Source: Spirochaetia bacterium (GTDB lineage: Bacteria > Spirochaetota > Spirochaetia > Sphaerochaetales > Sphaerochaetaceae). From it: a stretch of 33,166 nt of DNA. Below are positions 1 to 7,960 of the stretch, piece after piece (position 1 is the first letter of the stretch; each line of letters starts with the position of its first letter). The notes under the pieces are model-generated. The model searched no databases and was not told the DNA's origin. It saw only the letters and a list, made by a program, of their open reading frames with translations. Position numbers and translations under genes: made by a program. The stretch covers positions 1 through 33,166 of the forward strand of contig CAAGIP010000040.1 of NCBI GenBank assembly GCA_900769955.1. The letters are read 5' to 3'.

Positions 1-107
1 AAAAAGGAATATGCCATTCGCCTCAGTACGGCCACCTTGCTTTCACCCTACCCAGGTTTGAAGAGTATGTGAAGGATGTTACAGGAGGGCTTTCAATGAC
101 CGACTGA
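1..107 (+). CDS. Partial C-terminal end of an unidentified protein
   Basis: An open frame enters from the left edge and stops at a TGA (105-107), giving about 34 residues that end in FEEYVKDVTGGLSMTD. I do not recognise the family. It faces the end of the his operon, leaving a 19-base gap to the stop of the pentapeptide-repeat gene. The frame is open and protein-like, but 34 codons is too little to prove coding. It may be the end of a larger plus-strand gene. Confidence 0.35.
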   Translation, partial: KGICHSPQYGHLAFTLPRFEEYVKDVTGGLSMTD

Positions 108-111
108 AAGC
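89..111. terminator. Inverted repeat between convergent gene ends, possible bidirectional terminator
   Basis: GCTTTCA at 89-95 and TGAAAGC at 105-111 are perfectly complementary around a 9-base loop. The repeat sits between the converging stop codons of the left-edge frame and the his operon. Neither side shows a U-run right after the stem, so its role as a terminator is inferred from position only. Confidence 0.3.
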
Positions 112-126
112 ATAATGCGATTGGCA

Positions 127-693
127 TCATTTTACCGTGACGCCGAGAAGCTTCACTATGTCAACAGCCTGTGAGATGTCGAGCTCGGCACCCCTTACTT
201 CCTTCAGCGATTCACTCACGAAGATACCGGAAAGATCTGAGCCTTTAAGGGAGAGGCCCTTCAGGGATGTTCCTGTCAGTACGGCACGCTTTAGCGAGGT
301 GCCGTGTATTTTCACTCTTTTGTGTGTTACCTGAGAAAAGCCCGCTTCCTCAAGTGTGGAAGCGCTGATTAACGTGTCCTGAATGCTGATGGAAGAAAGA
401 TCACTGAAGGAGAAGTTCACTTTCTCAAAAGTGCTCTTCCTGATCCTAGAGCCTTCCAGCGTGACACCCATGAGCTTTGAGTCAGTGAAGGTGCACCCGT
501 CGATCAGGCACTCCGTCATGCGGCAGGAAATGAATGCGCATGTTTCAAAGGTACAGGAAGTGAAGACTGCCGACGAGAAGTCACAGTCAGTGTATGTCTG
601 GTTTGAGAAAACACAATCAGAAAAGGTATTAAAAGCAAAAGCTTCCCCAGTGTGAGTCTCACCGGAGAAGCTCTCGTAGCCTGCGTCTTCCAT
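127..693 (-). CDS. Cysteine-rich pentapeptide-repeat protein
   Basis: The 188-residue protein is built of pentapeptide-like repeats. Cys occupies the i-2 position and Phe or another hydrophobic residue the centre, as in CVF, CDF, CTF and CAF. The Cys residues fall at 27, 37, 47, 52, 57, 62 and 67, exactly in five-residue register, and the repeat continues to about residue 165 with Ser/Thr/Leu replacing Cys. Such repeats fold as a right-handed square beta-helix. No signal peptide or membrane segment is seen. The ATG overlaps the hisIE stop by one base (TAATG), so it is probably translated with the his operon and is its last gene. Pentapeptide proteins have varied and mostly unknown roles, some mimicking DNA to act on gyrase. 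Nothing here identifies a substrate or a role in histidine synthesis. Confidence 0.85.
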   Translation of the reverse strand: MEDAGYESFSGETHTGEAFAFNTFSDCVFSNQTYTDCDFSSAVFTSCTFETCAFISCRMTECLIDGCTFTDSKLMGVTLEGSRIRKSTFEKVNFSFSDLSSISIQDTLISASTLEEAGFSQVTHKRVKIHGTSLKRAVLTGTSLKGLSLKGSDLSGIFVSESLKEVRGAELDISQAVDIVKLLGVTVK

Positions 694-1301
694 TATCTGG
701 CGTGGCGGCCCTTAAGAACCTCGACAACCTCTGAAAGGGAAGAATCCTTCTGTGCGAGCAGGACGAGGAAGTGGTACATAAGGTCTGCTGCCTCTCCGAG
801 GAAGAGCTCCTTGTTGTTATCCTTACTCTCGATGATAAGCTCAACTGCTTCCTCACCGACCTTCTGTGCGATCTTATTGAGGCCTCTTGAGAAGAGGTGG
901 TTTGTGTATGAGCCTTCCTGAGGGTTGTTCCTTCTGTCGTTGATGACATCCTCAAGGTAGAAGAGGAACTCGGTTGAAGTCATCTCACTCGGTTCGTTTA
1001 CCTCGTTGAAACAGGTATCGGCACCGGTATGGCATACAGGACCGGTCGGAATAGCCTTTACAAGCAGAGTGTCCCCGTCGCAGTCGGCAAGGATCTCACG
1101 GACCTGAAGGAAGTTTCCGCTGGTTTCTCCCTTAGTCCAGATTCTCTTTCTCGATCTTGACCAGAAGGTCACGAGACCTCTGTCCAAAGTGAGCTGATAA
1201 GCCTCTGCGTTCATATATCCGAGCATGAGCACGCGATGCGTCACTGCATCCTGAACGATAGCCGGAACAAGTCCGTCACCTTTTTCAAAATCAATAACCA
1301 T
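693..1301 (-). CDS. hisIE: Bifunctional phosphoribosyl-AMP cyclohydrolase / phosphoribosyl-ATP pyrophosphatase
   Basis: This cytosolic enzyme catalyses steps 2 and 3 of histidine synthesis: PR-ATP to PR-AMP, then opening of the purine ring. The HisI domain (about residues 1-105) shows [17 protein letters not shown], the metal-binding DCDGD (73-77) and the zinc cysteines C90 and C97 in [11 protein letters not shown]. The HisE domain (about 105-202) shows the helical NTP-pyrophosphatase motif with [12 protein letters not shown] and GEAADLMYH. Length (202 residues) fits the fused form. It starts nine bases after hisF stops, with a GGGTGA site upstream, and its stop overlaps the start of the pentapeptide-repeat gene. 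Confidence 0.97.
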   Translation of the reverse strand: MVIDFEKGDGLVPAIVQDAVTHRVLMLGYMNAEAYQLTLDRGLVTFWSRSRKRIWTKGETSGNFLQVREILADCDGDTLLVKAIPTGPVCHTGADTCFNEVNEPSEMTSTEFLFYLEDVINDRRNNPQEGSYTNHLFSRGLNKIAQKVGEEAVELIIESKDNNKELFLGEAADLMYHFLVLLAQKDSSLSEVVEVLKGRHAR

Positions 1302-1310
1302 AATGTCACC

Positions 1311-2084
1311 CTAATAATGAATTAACCTAACAGGAATATCATGTTTTTGTAAATACCTTTTAAGGTCCATAATATCTATTTCGTGATAGTGGAACACACT
1401 GGCGGCAAGTGCGGCATCGGCGCTTCCATCCAGAAAGACATCCCTGAAGTGCTCCATAGTGCCTGCCCCGCCCGATGCGATGACGGGAATCGAGAGCGAT
1501 CTGCTCACAAGAGAAGTAATGTCACAGGAGAATCCTGCCTTGGTTCCGTCCGCGTTCATGCTTGTCAGAAGTATCTCACCTGCACCGAGCTCTTCACACT
1601 TTTTCGTCCACTCAAGCGCATCAAGCCCGGTGGGAGTGCGGCCTCCGTCTATATACACTTCGTAACCTGACGGAAAATGCTCATTCTTCCTGACGTCAAC
1701 CGCGGTAACCACGCACTGGGACCCGAAACGCTCTGAGAAAAGTGTTATGACTTCAGGCTTCCTGACTGCCATCGAGTTCACGGAAATCTTATCAGCTCCC
1801 TTGGACAGGAGTTCATATGCATCATCAGCGCTTCTTATCCCGCCGCCCACGGTGAAAGGAATGTCTATTGCCGCGGCAATTCTCTCAACCAGTGACGAAA
1901 GAGTCTTTCTGTTCTCAACGGTTGCCGTTATGTCCAGAAACACAAGTTCATCGGCACCCGACTCGGAGTAGCGCACCGCATTCTCAACAGGGTCTCCCGC
2001 ATCGGCAAGGGAAAGGAAGTTGATACCTTTGACGGTGCGTCCGTTCTTTATATCCAGACAGGGGATTATCCTCTTTGCAAGCAT
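1311..2084 (-). CDS. hisF: Imidazole glycerol phosphate synthase, cyclase subunit HisF
   Basis: HisF uses ammonia from HisH to convert PRFAR to imidazole glycerol phosphate and AICAR. The 257-residue (beta/alpha)8 barrel is full length. The two catalytic aspartates fall exactly at the canonical positions, D11 in [10 protein letters not shown] and D130 in [10 protein letters not shown]. Phosphate-binding loops are present ([19 protein letters not shown]). GGAGG lies four bases before the ATG. The start overlaps the 3' end of hisA by 19 bases. It is partner to hisH, two genes upstream. Confidence 0.98.
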   Translation of the reverse strand: MLAKRIIPCLDIKNGRTVKGINFLSLADAGDPVENAVRYSESGADELVFLDITATVENRKTLSSLVERIAAAIDIPFTVGGGIRSADDAYELLSKGADKISVNSMAVRKPEVITLFSERFGSQCVVTAVDVRKNEHFPSGYEVYIDGGRTPTGLDALEWTKKCEELGAGEILLTSMNADGTKAGFSCDITSLVSRSLSIPVIASGGAGTMEHFRDVFLDGSADAALAASVFHYHEIDIMDLKRYLQKHDIPVRLIHY

Positions 2085-2794
2085 TCTGCCTCCTTCAGGT
2101 CAGAAAGCGTGATATGACCTTCATAGTACGCCTTGCCGACTATTGCACCGTACAGCCCTGCTTCAGAGAGCTTTCCAAGATCATCGGCTGTCGTGATCCC
2201 GCCCGATGCAATGACCTTTATCTCAGGAACCTTATTCATTATCGACTCATAAAGCGAAAAGGAAGGTCCCATCAGCATTCCGTCCTTCGAGATATCGGTG
2301 CTGATGCATGTGTCAAAGCCCTTGCTGCTCCACTTCTTTATGAAGTCAGTCACTTCAAGGGTGCTGTCCTCCATCCAGCCCGTTGTCGAAACAAGGCCGT
2401 TTCTGCAGTCCGCTCCGAGGATAAGGCGTCCCGGATGCTCCTCAAGCCAGATGAGCACCGTTTCAGGATCCTTTACCGCGATCGAGCCGCATGTAACAAA
2501 TGACGCTCCTGCATTAAGCGCGGCATTGAGGGAAGAATCTGTCTTGATGCCTCCCCCAAAGTCAACGGTAAGCTTCGTAAGCGATACTATGCGCTCGAGA
2601 GTCTTTAAGTTCTTTATTTCCCCCGATCTCGCACCGTCAAGGTCGACAAGGTGGAGGCGGGAAAGCCCTGCGTCTTCAAAGCGCTTCGCCACTTCAAGAG
2701 GATCGCGGAAATAACTCTTCTTCTGCTCATAATCGCCCTTGCTTAAGCGGACGCACTCACCTCCGATGATGTCTATGGCAGGTATGACCGTCAT
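2066..2794 (-). CDS. hisA: Phosphoribosylformimino-AICAR phosphate isomerase HisA
   Basis: HisA performs the Amadori isomerisation of ProFAR to PRFAR. It is a (beta/alpha)8 barrel of 242 residues, starting [16 protein letters not shown] after the Met. I chose the ATG at 2794 rather than the GTG one codon earlier: GGAGG (2802-2806) is then seven bases away, and the ATG overlaps the hisH stop as TGATG. With this start the catalytic general base is D8, as in well-studied homologues. The second Asp lies in [15 protein letters not shown]. Its 3' end overlaps hisF by 19 bases. Confidence 0.97.
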   Translation of the reverse strand: MTVIPAIDIIGGECVRLSKGDYEQKKSYFRDPLEVAKRFEDAGLSRLHLVDLDGARSGEIKNLKTLERIVSLTKLTVDFGGGIKTDSSLNAALNAGASFVTCGSIAVKDPETVLIWLEEHPGRLILGADCRNGLVSTTGWMEDSTLEVTDFIKKWSSKGFDTCISTDISKDGMLMGPSFSLYESIMNKVPEIKVIASGGITTADDLGKLSEAGLYGAIVGKAYYEGHITLSDLKEAECLQRG

Positions 2795-3384
2795 CACTTC
2801 ACCTCCAGAAAGTTCTTTAAAAGGAGCGCACCGGCGCCTCCGCTCTTTTCAGGATGGAACTGAACGCCTGAAAAGTTATCCTTCCTGATCGCGGCGGAAA
2901 AGGTCACTCCCGCATAGTCACAGGATGCTATGGTGCGCACTGAATGCTCTGCATAGTATGAGTGCACGAAGTAAAAATACGTTCCGTCTTCAATTCCCCT
3001 GAAAAGCGGATCACCGTTAATCCTTATTTCATTCCAGCCCACATGTGGTATTTTATCGCCTTTTGACCTGTCAAAGAGCTTTACCCTTTCACCCGTGATT
3101 CCGAGAAGCTTCACATCGCCTTCCTCCGAAAATGCGTTCATGAGCTGCATTCCGAGACATATTCCGAGAAATGGTCTTTCATACTCCCTCAGCACCTCGG
3201 TAAGCGCTCTCTTCTCAAGCTCAGCCATTGCGGAAGCTGCCGCTCCCACTCCGGGAAAGATGACTCGGTCCGCCTTCCTGATCACATCGGGATCTGATGT
3301 AAGCACGGCATCCGCTCCGAGGCGGGAGAGCGCATTCATGACAGAGCGGACGTTTCCTGCATTGTAATCGACTACTGCAGTCAT
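2794..3384 (-). CDS. hisH: Imidazole glycerol phosphate synthase, glutaminase subunit HisH
   Basis: HisH is a class I glutamine amidotransferase that releases ammonia from glutamine and channels it into HisF. The 196-residue protein has the nucleophile C76 in FLGICLGMQ and the His-Glu pair H177/E179 in GVQFHPEKSG. An oxyanion/interface loop (FPGVGA) and YFVHSYY are also present. It overlaps hisB by four bases (ATGA) and is coupled to hisA by TGATG. A G-rich site (GGGGG) lies five bases before the ATG. Confidence 0.98.
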   Translation of the reverse strand: MTAVVDYNAGNVRSVMNALSRLGADAVLTSDPDVIRKADRVIFPGVGAAASAMAELEKRALTEVLREYERPFLGICLGMQLMNAFSEEGDVKLLGITGERVKLFDRSKGDKIPHVGWNEIRINGDPLFRGIEDGTYFYFVHSYYAEHSVRTIASCDYAGVTFSAAIRKDNFSGVQFHPEKSGGAGALLLKNFLEVK

Positions 3385-4508
3385 AATACCCCCTTTGTGG
3401 AAGGAAGCTCATCGGATGAGGGATTTCGCTTAACCGCAGCCTTGATGCTTCTTGCAAATGCTTTGAAGAGCGCTTCAGCCATGTGGTGGGAGTTTCCTTC
3501 ACTCACATGGAGGTAAAGATTGCACTCAGCAGCATTGGAAAACGATTTGAAAAAGTGCTTTACCATCTCAGTCGGGAAAGAACCGATATACTCTCTCTTA
3601 AAATCCACGTCATAGATGAACTCTGCCCTTCCGGAAAAGTCGATTGCCACAGTGGCGATACAGTCATCCATGATAAGTATGTCCGAGCCATAGCGGTTGA
3701 TGCCCCGCTTGTCCCCGAGTGCCTTCTTCATGAGAAGGCCCAGCGTGATGGCAAAGTCCTCGACGCTGTGGTGTTCGTCAACCTCCAGATCGCCTTTGAA
3801 TGTTCCCTTCAGGTCGATACCCGAGTGCTTTACTATCTGCTCGGTCATGTGGTCGAAAAAGCCTATCCCGGTAATTATCCTGCCCTTTCCCGTACCGTCA
3901 AGGTTAAGCTCGAACTCAAACTCAGTTTCCTTTGTCTTCCTCTCGAGTGAGGATTTTCTTTCGGTTTTAAACTTTCCTCCCGTCAGGAAGGAAGCTGTTT
4001 CATTCCAGCTTTCTGAAACAAGGGCTACTGTTTTTTTCAGCTCATCAGGGACTGTTTCACATGAAAACCAGATTCCCTTTGCCCCGAGTGCCGCGGCAAG
4101 CTCCATGTCAGTTTTCCTGTCCCCGATGACAAAAGATGATGAAAGGTCCCATTCCCCGTTCATGTACTCACGAAGCATTGCGGTCCCGGGCTTTCTTCCC
4201 GGACAGTTGTCCGCAGGAAGGGAGAAATCGACATTGACATCGTAAAAGAAGATTCCTTCTCCTGAAAAGGCATCCATTATCATGTTCTGTGCCGTTTCGT
4301 AAATCTCCCTCGGGAGGGACGGTGTTCCGACTCCGTCCTGGTTGCTGACAAGCACAAGGTAATAGTCAGTGTAATCCTGTATCTGCTTAAGGGACGTGAA
4401 GACACCCTTCATGAAGCGGATGTTCTCAGGTCTGTTCTTATGCCCCTTCACGACCAGTACGCCGTCCCGGTCGATGAAAAGCGCCCTCTTCTGCTTTTTA
4501 AACTCCAT
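3381..4508 (-). CDS. hisB: Bifunctional histidinol-phosphatase / imidazoleglycerol-phosphate dehydratase
   Basis: This fusion catalyses IGP dehydration (step 6) and histidinol-phosphate dephosphorylation (step 8). The N-terminal HAD phosphatase (about 1-175) has DRDGVL with nucleophile D13 and acid/base D15, and IGDRKTDME near 128. The C-terminal IGPD domain (about 190-375) has EHHSVED (H246, H247) and a second HHMAE metal motif. The loop that carries four zinc ligands (Cys, His, Cys, Cys) in the Escherichia coli enzyme reads VDFSLPADNCPGRKP here, with only C102 retained. This resembles the zinc-less Bacteroidota form, from memory. It overlaps hisC by 11 bases and hisH by 4. Confidence 0.97.
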   Translation of the reverse strand: MEFKKQKRALFIDRDGVLVVKGHKNRPENIRFMKGVFTSLKQIQDYTDYYLVLVSNQDGVGTPSLPREIYETAQNMIMDAFSGEGIFFYDVNVDFSLPADNCPGRKPGTAMLREYMNGEWDLSSSFVIGDRKTDMELAAALGAKGIWFSCETVPDELKKTVALVSESWNETASFLTGGKFKTERKSSLERKTKETEFEFELNLDGTGKGRIITGIGFFDHMTEQIVKHSGIDLKGTFKGDLEVDEHHSVEDFAITLGLLMKKALGDKRGINRYGSDILIMDDCIATVAIDFSGRAEFIYDVDFKREYIGSFPTEMVKHFFKSFSNAAECNLYLHVSEGNSHHMAEALFKAFARSIKAAVKRNPSSDELPSTKGVL

Positions 4509-5553
4509 GGAGCACCTCCCTTACGGTCCTGATGCATAGATCATTTTCAGCTTCAGACCCGATCGTGATCCTAAGGCAGGAATCACAGAGCACTTCCCTT
4601 GATCTGTCACGGACTATCACGCCCCTGTCCCTGAGTGCAAGGAACACCTCATGTGCCTTTTCAATGCGGACAAGCAGGAAGTTGGCATCGCTGTCATAAA
4701 CCTTATGAACGCCTTCAGTCTCCCCGAGAAGCTTCTTAATGCGCTCTCTTTCAGTTATCGTATTCCTGACTTCATCCCTCACTTCAGGTGCACGTGAAAG
4801 TGCCTTTGCGGCATAAACCTGGGAGAGCAGGGGTACATTGTACGGGTACTTAACCATGTAAATCAGGTCAGCTATCTCACGTGATGAAATGCATAGTCCC
4901 ACGCGGGCACCGGCAAGTGCCCACGCCTTTGAAAGGGTCCTGAGAACAACCACCCTCTCGTTTTCCTTAATGAGCGTGACCGCGCTTTCATTTGCGGAAA
5001 AGTCAAGGTACGCCTCATCAACCACAGTGATGCCATTATTGTAATCGGAGAGCTCCTTAATGACCTCAAACGGAACCGATGCACCTGTCGGGTTGTTGGG
5101 TGAGCAGATGAACATCAGTTTCGGAGAGTATTCATCAAGTGCCTTCTTAATTCCCGGCACATTCAGGGTGAAGTCAGGATTCTGCATCACCTTATGGACC
5201 TTAATGTCATTGATCTCGGCAAGAACCTTATACTCACCGTAGGTAGGGGGCATTATCAGGACTGAATCCTTTCCCGGAGTGCAGAAGAGACGGTACATTA
5301 TGTCGATAAGTTCATCGGAACCGTTACCGACGCTTACCGTCTCCTTATCGTAGCCGAAGGCTTCAGAAGCCCCCTTTTTCACTACCGACGAGTGGGGATC
5401 GGGATAGCGGTTTATCGCATCAAAGCCGACGAACTCCTGCCAGTTCTCGTTTGCATCAAGAAAGACCGAAGCCGTACCTGAAAAGTCATCACGTGCAGAT
5501 GAATACGGCTCCAGTGATTTAATGTTTTCCCTGAGAAGATTCCTTATGCTCAT
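4498..5553 (-). CDS. hisC: Histidinol-phosphate aminotransferase
   Basis: This PLP-dependent fold-type I aminotransferase makes histidinol phosphate from imidazole acetol phosphate and glutamate. Its 351 residues are full length. Visible motifs are LDANENW near the start, GNGSDELID (76-84), SPNNPTG (151-157), VVDEAYLDF, and the PLP lysine K209 in RTLSKAWALAGARVG. It overlaps hisD by four bases (ATGA) and hisB by 11, so its expression is tied to both neighbours. Confidence 0.97.
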   Translation of the reverse strand: MSIRNLLRENIKSLEPYSSARDDFSGTASVFLDANENWQEFVGFDAINRYPDPHSSVVKKGASEAFGYDKETVSVGNGSDELIDIMYRLFCTPGKDSVLIMPPTYGEYKVLAEINDIKVHKVMQNPDFTLNVPGIKKALDEYSPKLMFICSPNNPTGASVPFEVIKELSDYNNGITVVDEAYLDFSANESAVTLIKENERVVVLRTLSKAWALAGARVGLCISSREIADLIYMVKYPYNVPLLSQVYAAKALSRAPEVRDEVRNTITERERIKKLLGETEGVHKVYDSDANFLLVRIEKAHEVFLALRDRGVIVRDRSREVLCDSCLRITIGSEAENDLCIRTVREVLHGV

Positions 5554-6845
5554 TGCATCCTCACTCTTGCGGCCTCGGCATGGGCGGAAAGATCCTCAGC
5601 CTCAGCCATCGTGATCACTGTCGGGGCAAGGCTTCTGATGCCTTCCTTCGTCAGTTCCTGTACCGTTATCTTCTTTATGAAGCTGTCCACGCTGACTCCT
5701 GACTGGGAAGCGGCATGGCCTGAGGTCGGAAGCGTGTGGTTGGTACCGCTTGCATAATCCCCCGCAGACTCAGGTGAGTATGCACCGAGAAAGACTGAAC
5801 CTGCGCTCTCAACGCCCTCAAGGAGTTTATAGGGATCTGAAGTGTTGATGATGAGGTGCTCCGGAGCATAGCTGTTCACCATCTTAAGTACGCTCTCATC
5901 ATCGTAAAAACTGAATGCTGCAGAGTGGGAAAGGGATGGAAGCATGTACTCCTTTCGTCCGAGCTTCTCAACCTCAAATGCAAGCTTTTCCCCGATCGCA
6001 GCAAAAAGCGCTTCTGCTTCGGCTTCATCAGCTGATCTTATCACGAGCATAACCTGACTGTCGCGTCCATGCTCCGCCTGGCTTAAAAGATCGGTTGCGA
6101 CGTAAAGCGGGTCTGCACTCCCATCACACACGACCATGACCTCACTGGGACCTGCGACCATGTCGATCGAACACACTTCCGATACTGCTGATTTGGCAAA
6201 TGCGACATATCTGTTGCCGGGTCCGAAGATCTTATCGACCTTTGAGACCGATTCTGTTCCGTAAGCCAGTGCCGCGATCGCCTGGGCACCTCCGCACTTG
6301 AGGATTCTCTTAACCCCGCAGAGTGCAGCAGTGTAGAGCACCGCACTGTTGACCCTGCCGTTTTTTGCTGGAGTTGCCAGCGTTATCTCGCTGCACTGTG
6401 CCACCTTTGCGGGGATGCAGAGCATGAGCACCGTTGAAAACAGGGGTGCCGTGCCACCCGGGATGTAAAGCCCTACCCTTTTTATCGGTACGACCTTTCT
6501 GAAACACCTTACACCGGGTTCGGTGACGACATCCTCACCGGTACACCTTTCAGCCTCATGGAAGGCAAGGATGTTCTTATATGCCCTTTTAATTGCATTC
6601 TTCAGTTCCTCAGGAACTTCCTTTTCTGCGGCAGCAAACTCCTCCTCGCTGACGAACAGATCATCAAGCTCGGAAGAGTCGAACTTAAGCGCATATTCCC
6701 TCAGCGCTTCATCACCTCTTTTTCTGACATCCTCCATAATGAGGGATACCCTCTTTCTTATCTCCTCATCGTCACTCCGGAGTCTTTCAAGCAGCGGAAG
6801 ATAGTCCTCTTCTGCCGGGTTTGGATAATATCTGATAAGTCCCAT
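5550..6845 (-). CDS. hisD: Histidinol dehydrogenase
   Basis: HisD carries out the last two NAD-dependent, zinc-dependent oxidations from histidinol to histidine. The 431-residue protein has the family signature around IFGPGNRYVAFAKSAV and DMVAGPSEV (207-236). The catalytic E329-H330 pair is in SYAPEHLII. Zinc ligands are Q256 and H259 in LLSQAEHG, D363 in AGDYASGTNH, and a C-terminal His in LSAHAEAARV. It starts four bases after hisG stops. Confidence 0.98.
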   Translation of the reverse strand: MGLIRYYPNPAEEDYLPLLERLRSDDEEIRKRVSLIMEDVRKRGDEALREYALKFDSSELDDLFVSEEEFAAAEKEVPEELKNAIKRAYKNILAFHEAERCTGEDVVTEPGVRCFRKVVPIKRVGLYIPGGTAPLFSTVLMLCIPAKVAQCSEITLATPAKNGRVNSAVLYTAALCGVKRILKCGGAQAIAALAYGTESVSKVDKIFGPGNRYVAFAKSAVSEVCSIDMVAGPSEVMVVCDGSADPLYVATDLLSQAEHGRDSQVMLVIRSADEAEAEALFAAIGEKLAFEVEKLGRKEYMLPSLSHSAAFSFYDDESVLKMVNSYAPEHLIINTSDPYKLLEGVESAGSVFLGAYSPESAGDYASGTNHTLPTSGHAASQSGVSVDSFIKKITVQELTKEGIRSLAPTVITMAEAEDLSAHAEAARVRMQ

Positions 6846-6849
6846 CTTC

Positions 6850-7716
6850 CTACTCCGTCATCTTCTCGATGTTCATTACAAGAATACCCTCGGCACCAAG
6901 CTCCCTCAGGCTCTCGAACACTGTCCAGAAGCGGTCCTCTGCAACAACGGACTGGACTGAAACCCACTCAGGATCCATAAGAGGAGTGACCGTCGGGCTC
7001 TTCATGCCGCCGATGATCGAAGCTGCCTCATTGAGGTTCTTCTTCGGAAGGTTGAAGAGGACATACTTCTTATGCTTAGCCATCGCGACGGTATCCATCC
7101 TCACAAGGAGGCGCTTCAGGATGTCAAAGCGCTCAGGCTCGGAATTCTCAAACTCCTTCCTGCTGATCATGACGGCGGAAGTGTAGTAAATGGGCTCAAC
7201 TTCCTTAAGGCCGTTCATCCTGAGGGTCGTTCCGGTGCTGACAAGGTCACTGATGCAGTCGGCAATGCCGATCTGCGGCGTGATCTCGACGGAGCCAGAA
7301 ACATTGACGTATGCTGCGTTCACGCCGGCCTTTTTAAGAATGCCTTCCGTTATCCTGGGATATGATGTCGCGATCCTCTTTCCTTCCAGTGATGTAAGGT
7401 CTTTGTAATCAAAATCATTGGGAACAGCTATGGAGAGACGGCATGAAGCGAATCCGAGATCACGGACAACCTTAAGGTCAAATCCCTTCTCATCATACTC
7501 ATTGCGTCCGACTATGCCGATGTCGGCAACTCCGTCATTCACATATGTAGGGATGTCATCGTCCCTGACGAACAGGAACTCAATGGGGAAGTTGGGGCTG
7601 AAGGTTCTCAGCACGCGTGAATCCTCGCTGAACTCTATCCCGCATGATCTGATCAGCTCAAGGCTCTTTTCGGAAAGCCTTCCGCTTTTCTGTACCGCAA
7701 TTCTCAGGTTTTTCAT
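6850..7716 (-). CDS. hisG: ATP phosphoribosyltransferase, long form
   Basis: HisG catalyses the committed first step, joining ATP and PRPP. The start is ATG at 7716, giving 288 residues beginning MKNLRIAVQKSGRL. AAGGAG (7725-7730) sits eight bases upstream. A frame running further upstream to 7785 is only read-through of the attenuator. The catalytic domain covers about 1-205, with FLFVRDDDIP, GVADIGIVG and the PRPP-binding DLVSTGTTLR. About 215-288 is the ACT-like C-terminal domain that binds histidine for feedback inhibition (WVSVQSVV, LGAEGILVMNIEKM). This is the long form, which does not need HisZ. It is the first structural gene of the operon. Confidence 0.97.
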   Translation of the reverse strand: MKNLRIAVQKSGRLSEKSLELIRSCGIEFSEDSRVLRTFSPNFPIEFLFVRDDDIPTYVNDGVADIGIVGRNEYDEKGFDLKVVRDLGFASCRLSIAVPNDFDYKDLTSLEGKRIATSYPRITEGILKKAGVNAAYVNVSGSVEITPQIGIADCISDLVSTGTTLRMNGLKEVEPIYYTSAVMISRKEFENSEPERFDILKRLLVRMDTVAMAKHKKYVLFNLPKKNLNEAASIIGGMKSPTVTPLMDPEWVSVQSVVAEDRFWTVFESLRELGAEGILVMNIEKMTE

Positions 7717-7737
7717 TCTTTTCTCTCCTTGGCTCAT

Positions 7738-7767
7738 AAAAAAAGTCCCCGACATGAGCGGAGACTT
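7738..7767 (-). terminator. Intrinsic terminator of the his attenuator
   Basis: In the RNA, AAGUCUCCG (7767-7759) pairs with CGGGGACUU (7751-7743) over nine base pairs with one G-U. The seven-base loop is CUCAUGU, and a run of seven U (7744-7738) follows. It lies between the His-rich leader peptide and the hisG ribosome site, the standard place for an amino-acid attenuator. Confidence 0.88.
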
Positions 7768-7794
7768 ATGTATGTGCGAATCCATTCCATGCCG
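7750..7794 (-). promoter_or_regulatory. Candidate antiterminator pairing of the his leader
   Basis: CGGCAUGG (7794-7787) can pair over eight bases, two of them G-U, with UCAUGUCG (7757-7750), which covers the loop and the first right-arm base of the terminator. The two structures exclude each other. Ribosome stalling on the His codons just upstream would favour this pairing and read-through. The pairing is seen by eye; its energy was not calculated. Confidence 0.5.
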
Positions 7795-7803
7795 TAACGA
7801 TGG

Positions 7804-7848
7804 TTATCCAAAGTGATGGTGGTGATGGACGTTCATTTCTGTTTTCAT
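7804..7848 (-). CDS. hisL: his operon leader peptide (MKTEMNVHHHHHFG)
   Basis: This 14-codon frame has five consecutive His codons (CAT CAC CAC CAT CAC, 7827-7813) and ends in TAA. It lies between the promoter and an intrinsic terminator upstream of hisG, so it fits the known mechanism in which scarcity of charged histidyl-tRNA stalls the ribosome and prevents termination. No Shine-Dalgarno sequence precedes the ATG, and the -10 hexamer ends only six bases before it, so the RNA is probably leaderless. The second ATG (7836) is an alternative start and also lacks a clear ribosome site. Confidence 0.92.
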   Translation of the reverse strand: MKTEMNVHHHHHFG

Positions 7849-7854
7849 GTGAAC

Positions 7855-7883
7855 AGCATAGTTATTTTCTTACATTGAGTCAA
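7855..7883 (-). promoter_or_regulatory. Sigma70-type promoter of the his operon
   Basis: TTGACT (7883-7878) and TATGCT (7860-7855) are separated by exactly 17 bases. The expected transcription start falls at or next to the A of the leader-peptide ATG (7848). No other promoter of this quality is seen between here and the stop of the HdeD-like gene. Confidence 0.8.
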
Positions 7884-7960
7884 TATCGGATAATACAATT
7901 CACATTCAATTAACGAGTGAGGGTTCACCAGGCTATCACGCCATGCTGCATCTTCTCTCC

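Noticed and set aside
7717..7785. In-frame extension of hisG with 23 more residues
   Set aside because: It runs through the attenuator terminator, and the ATG at 7716 has AAGGAG at good spacing and matches the HisG family start.
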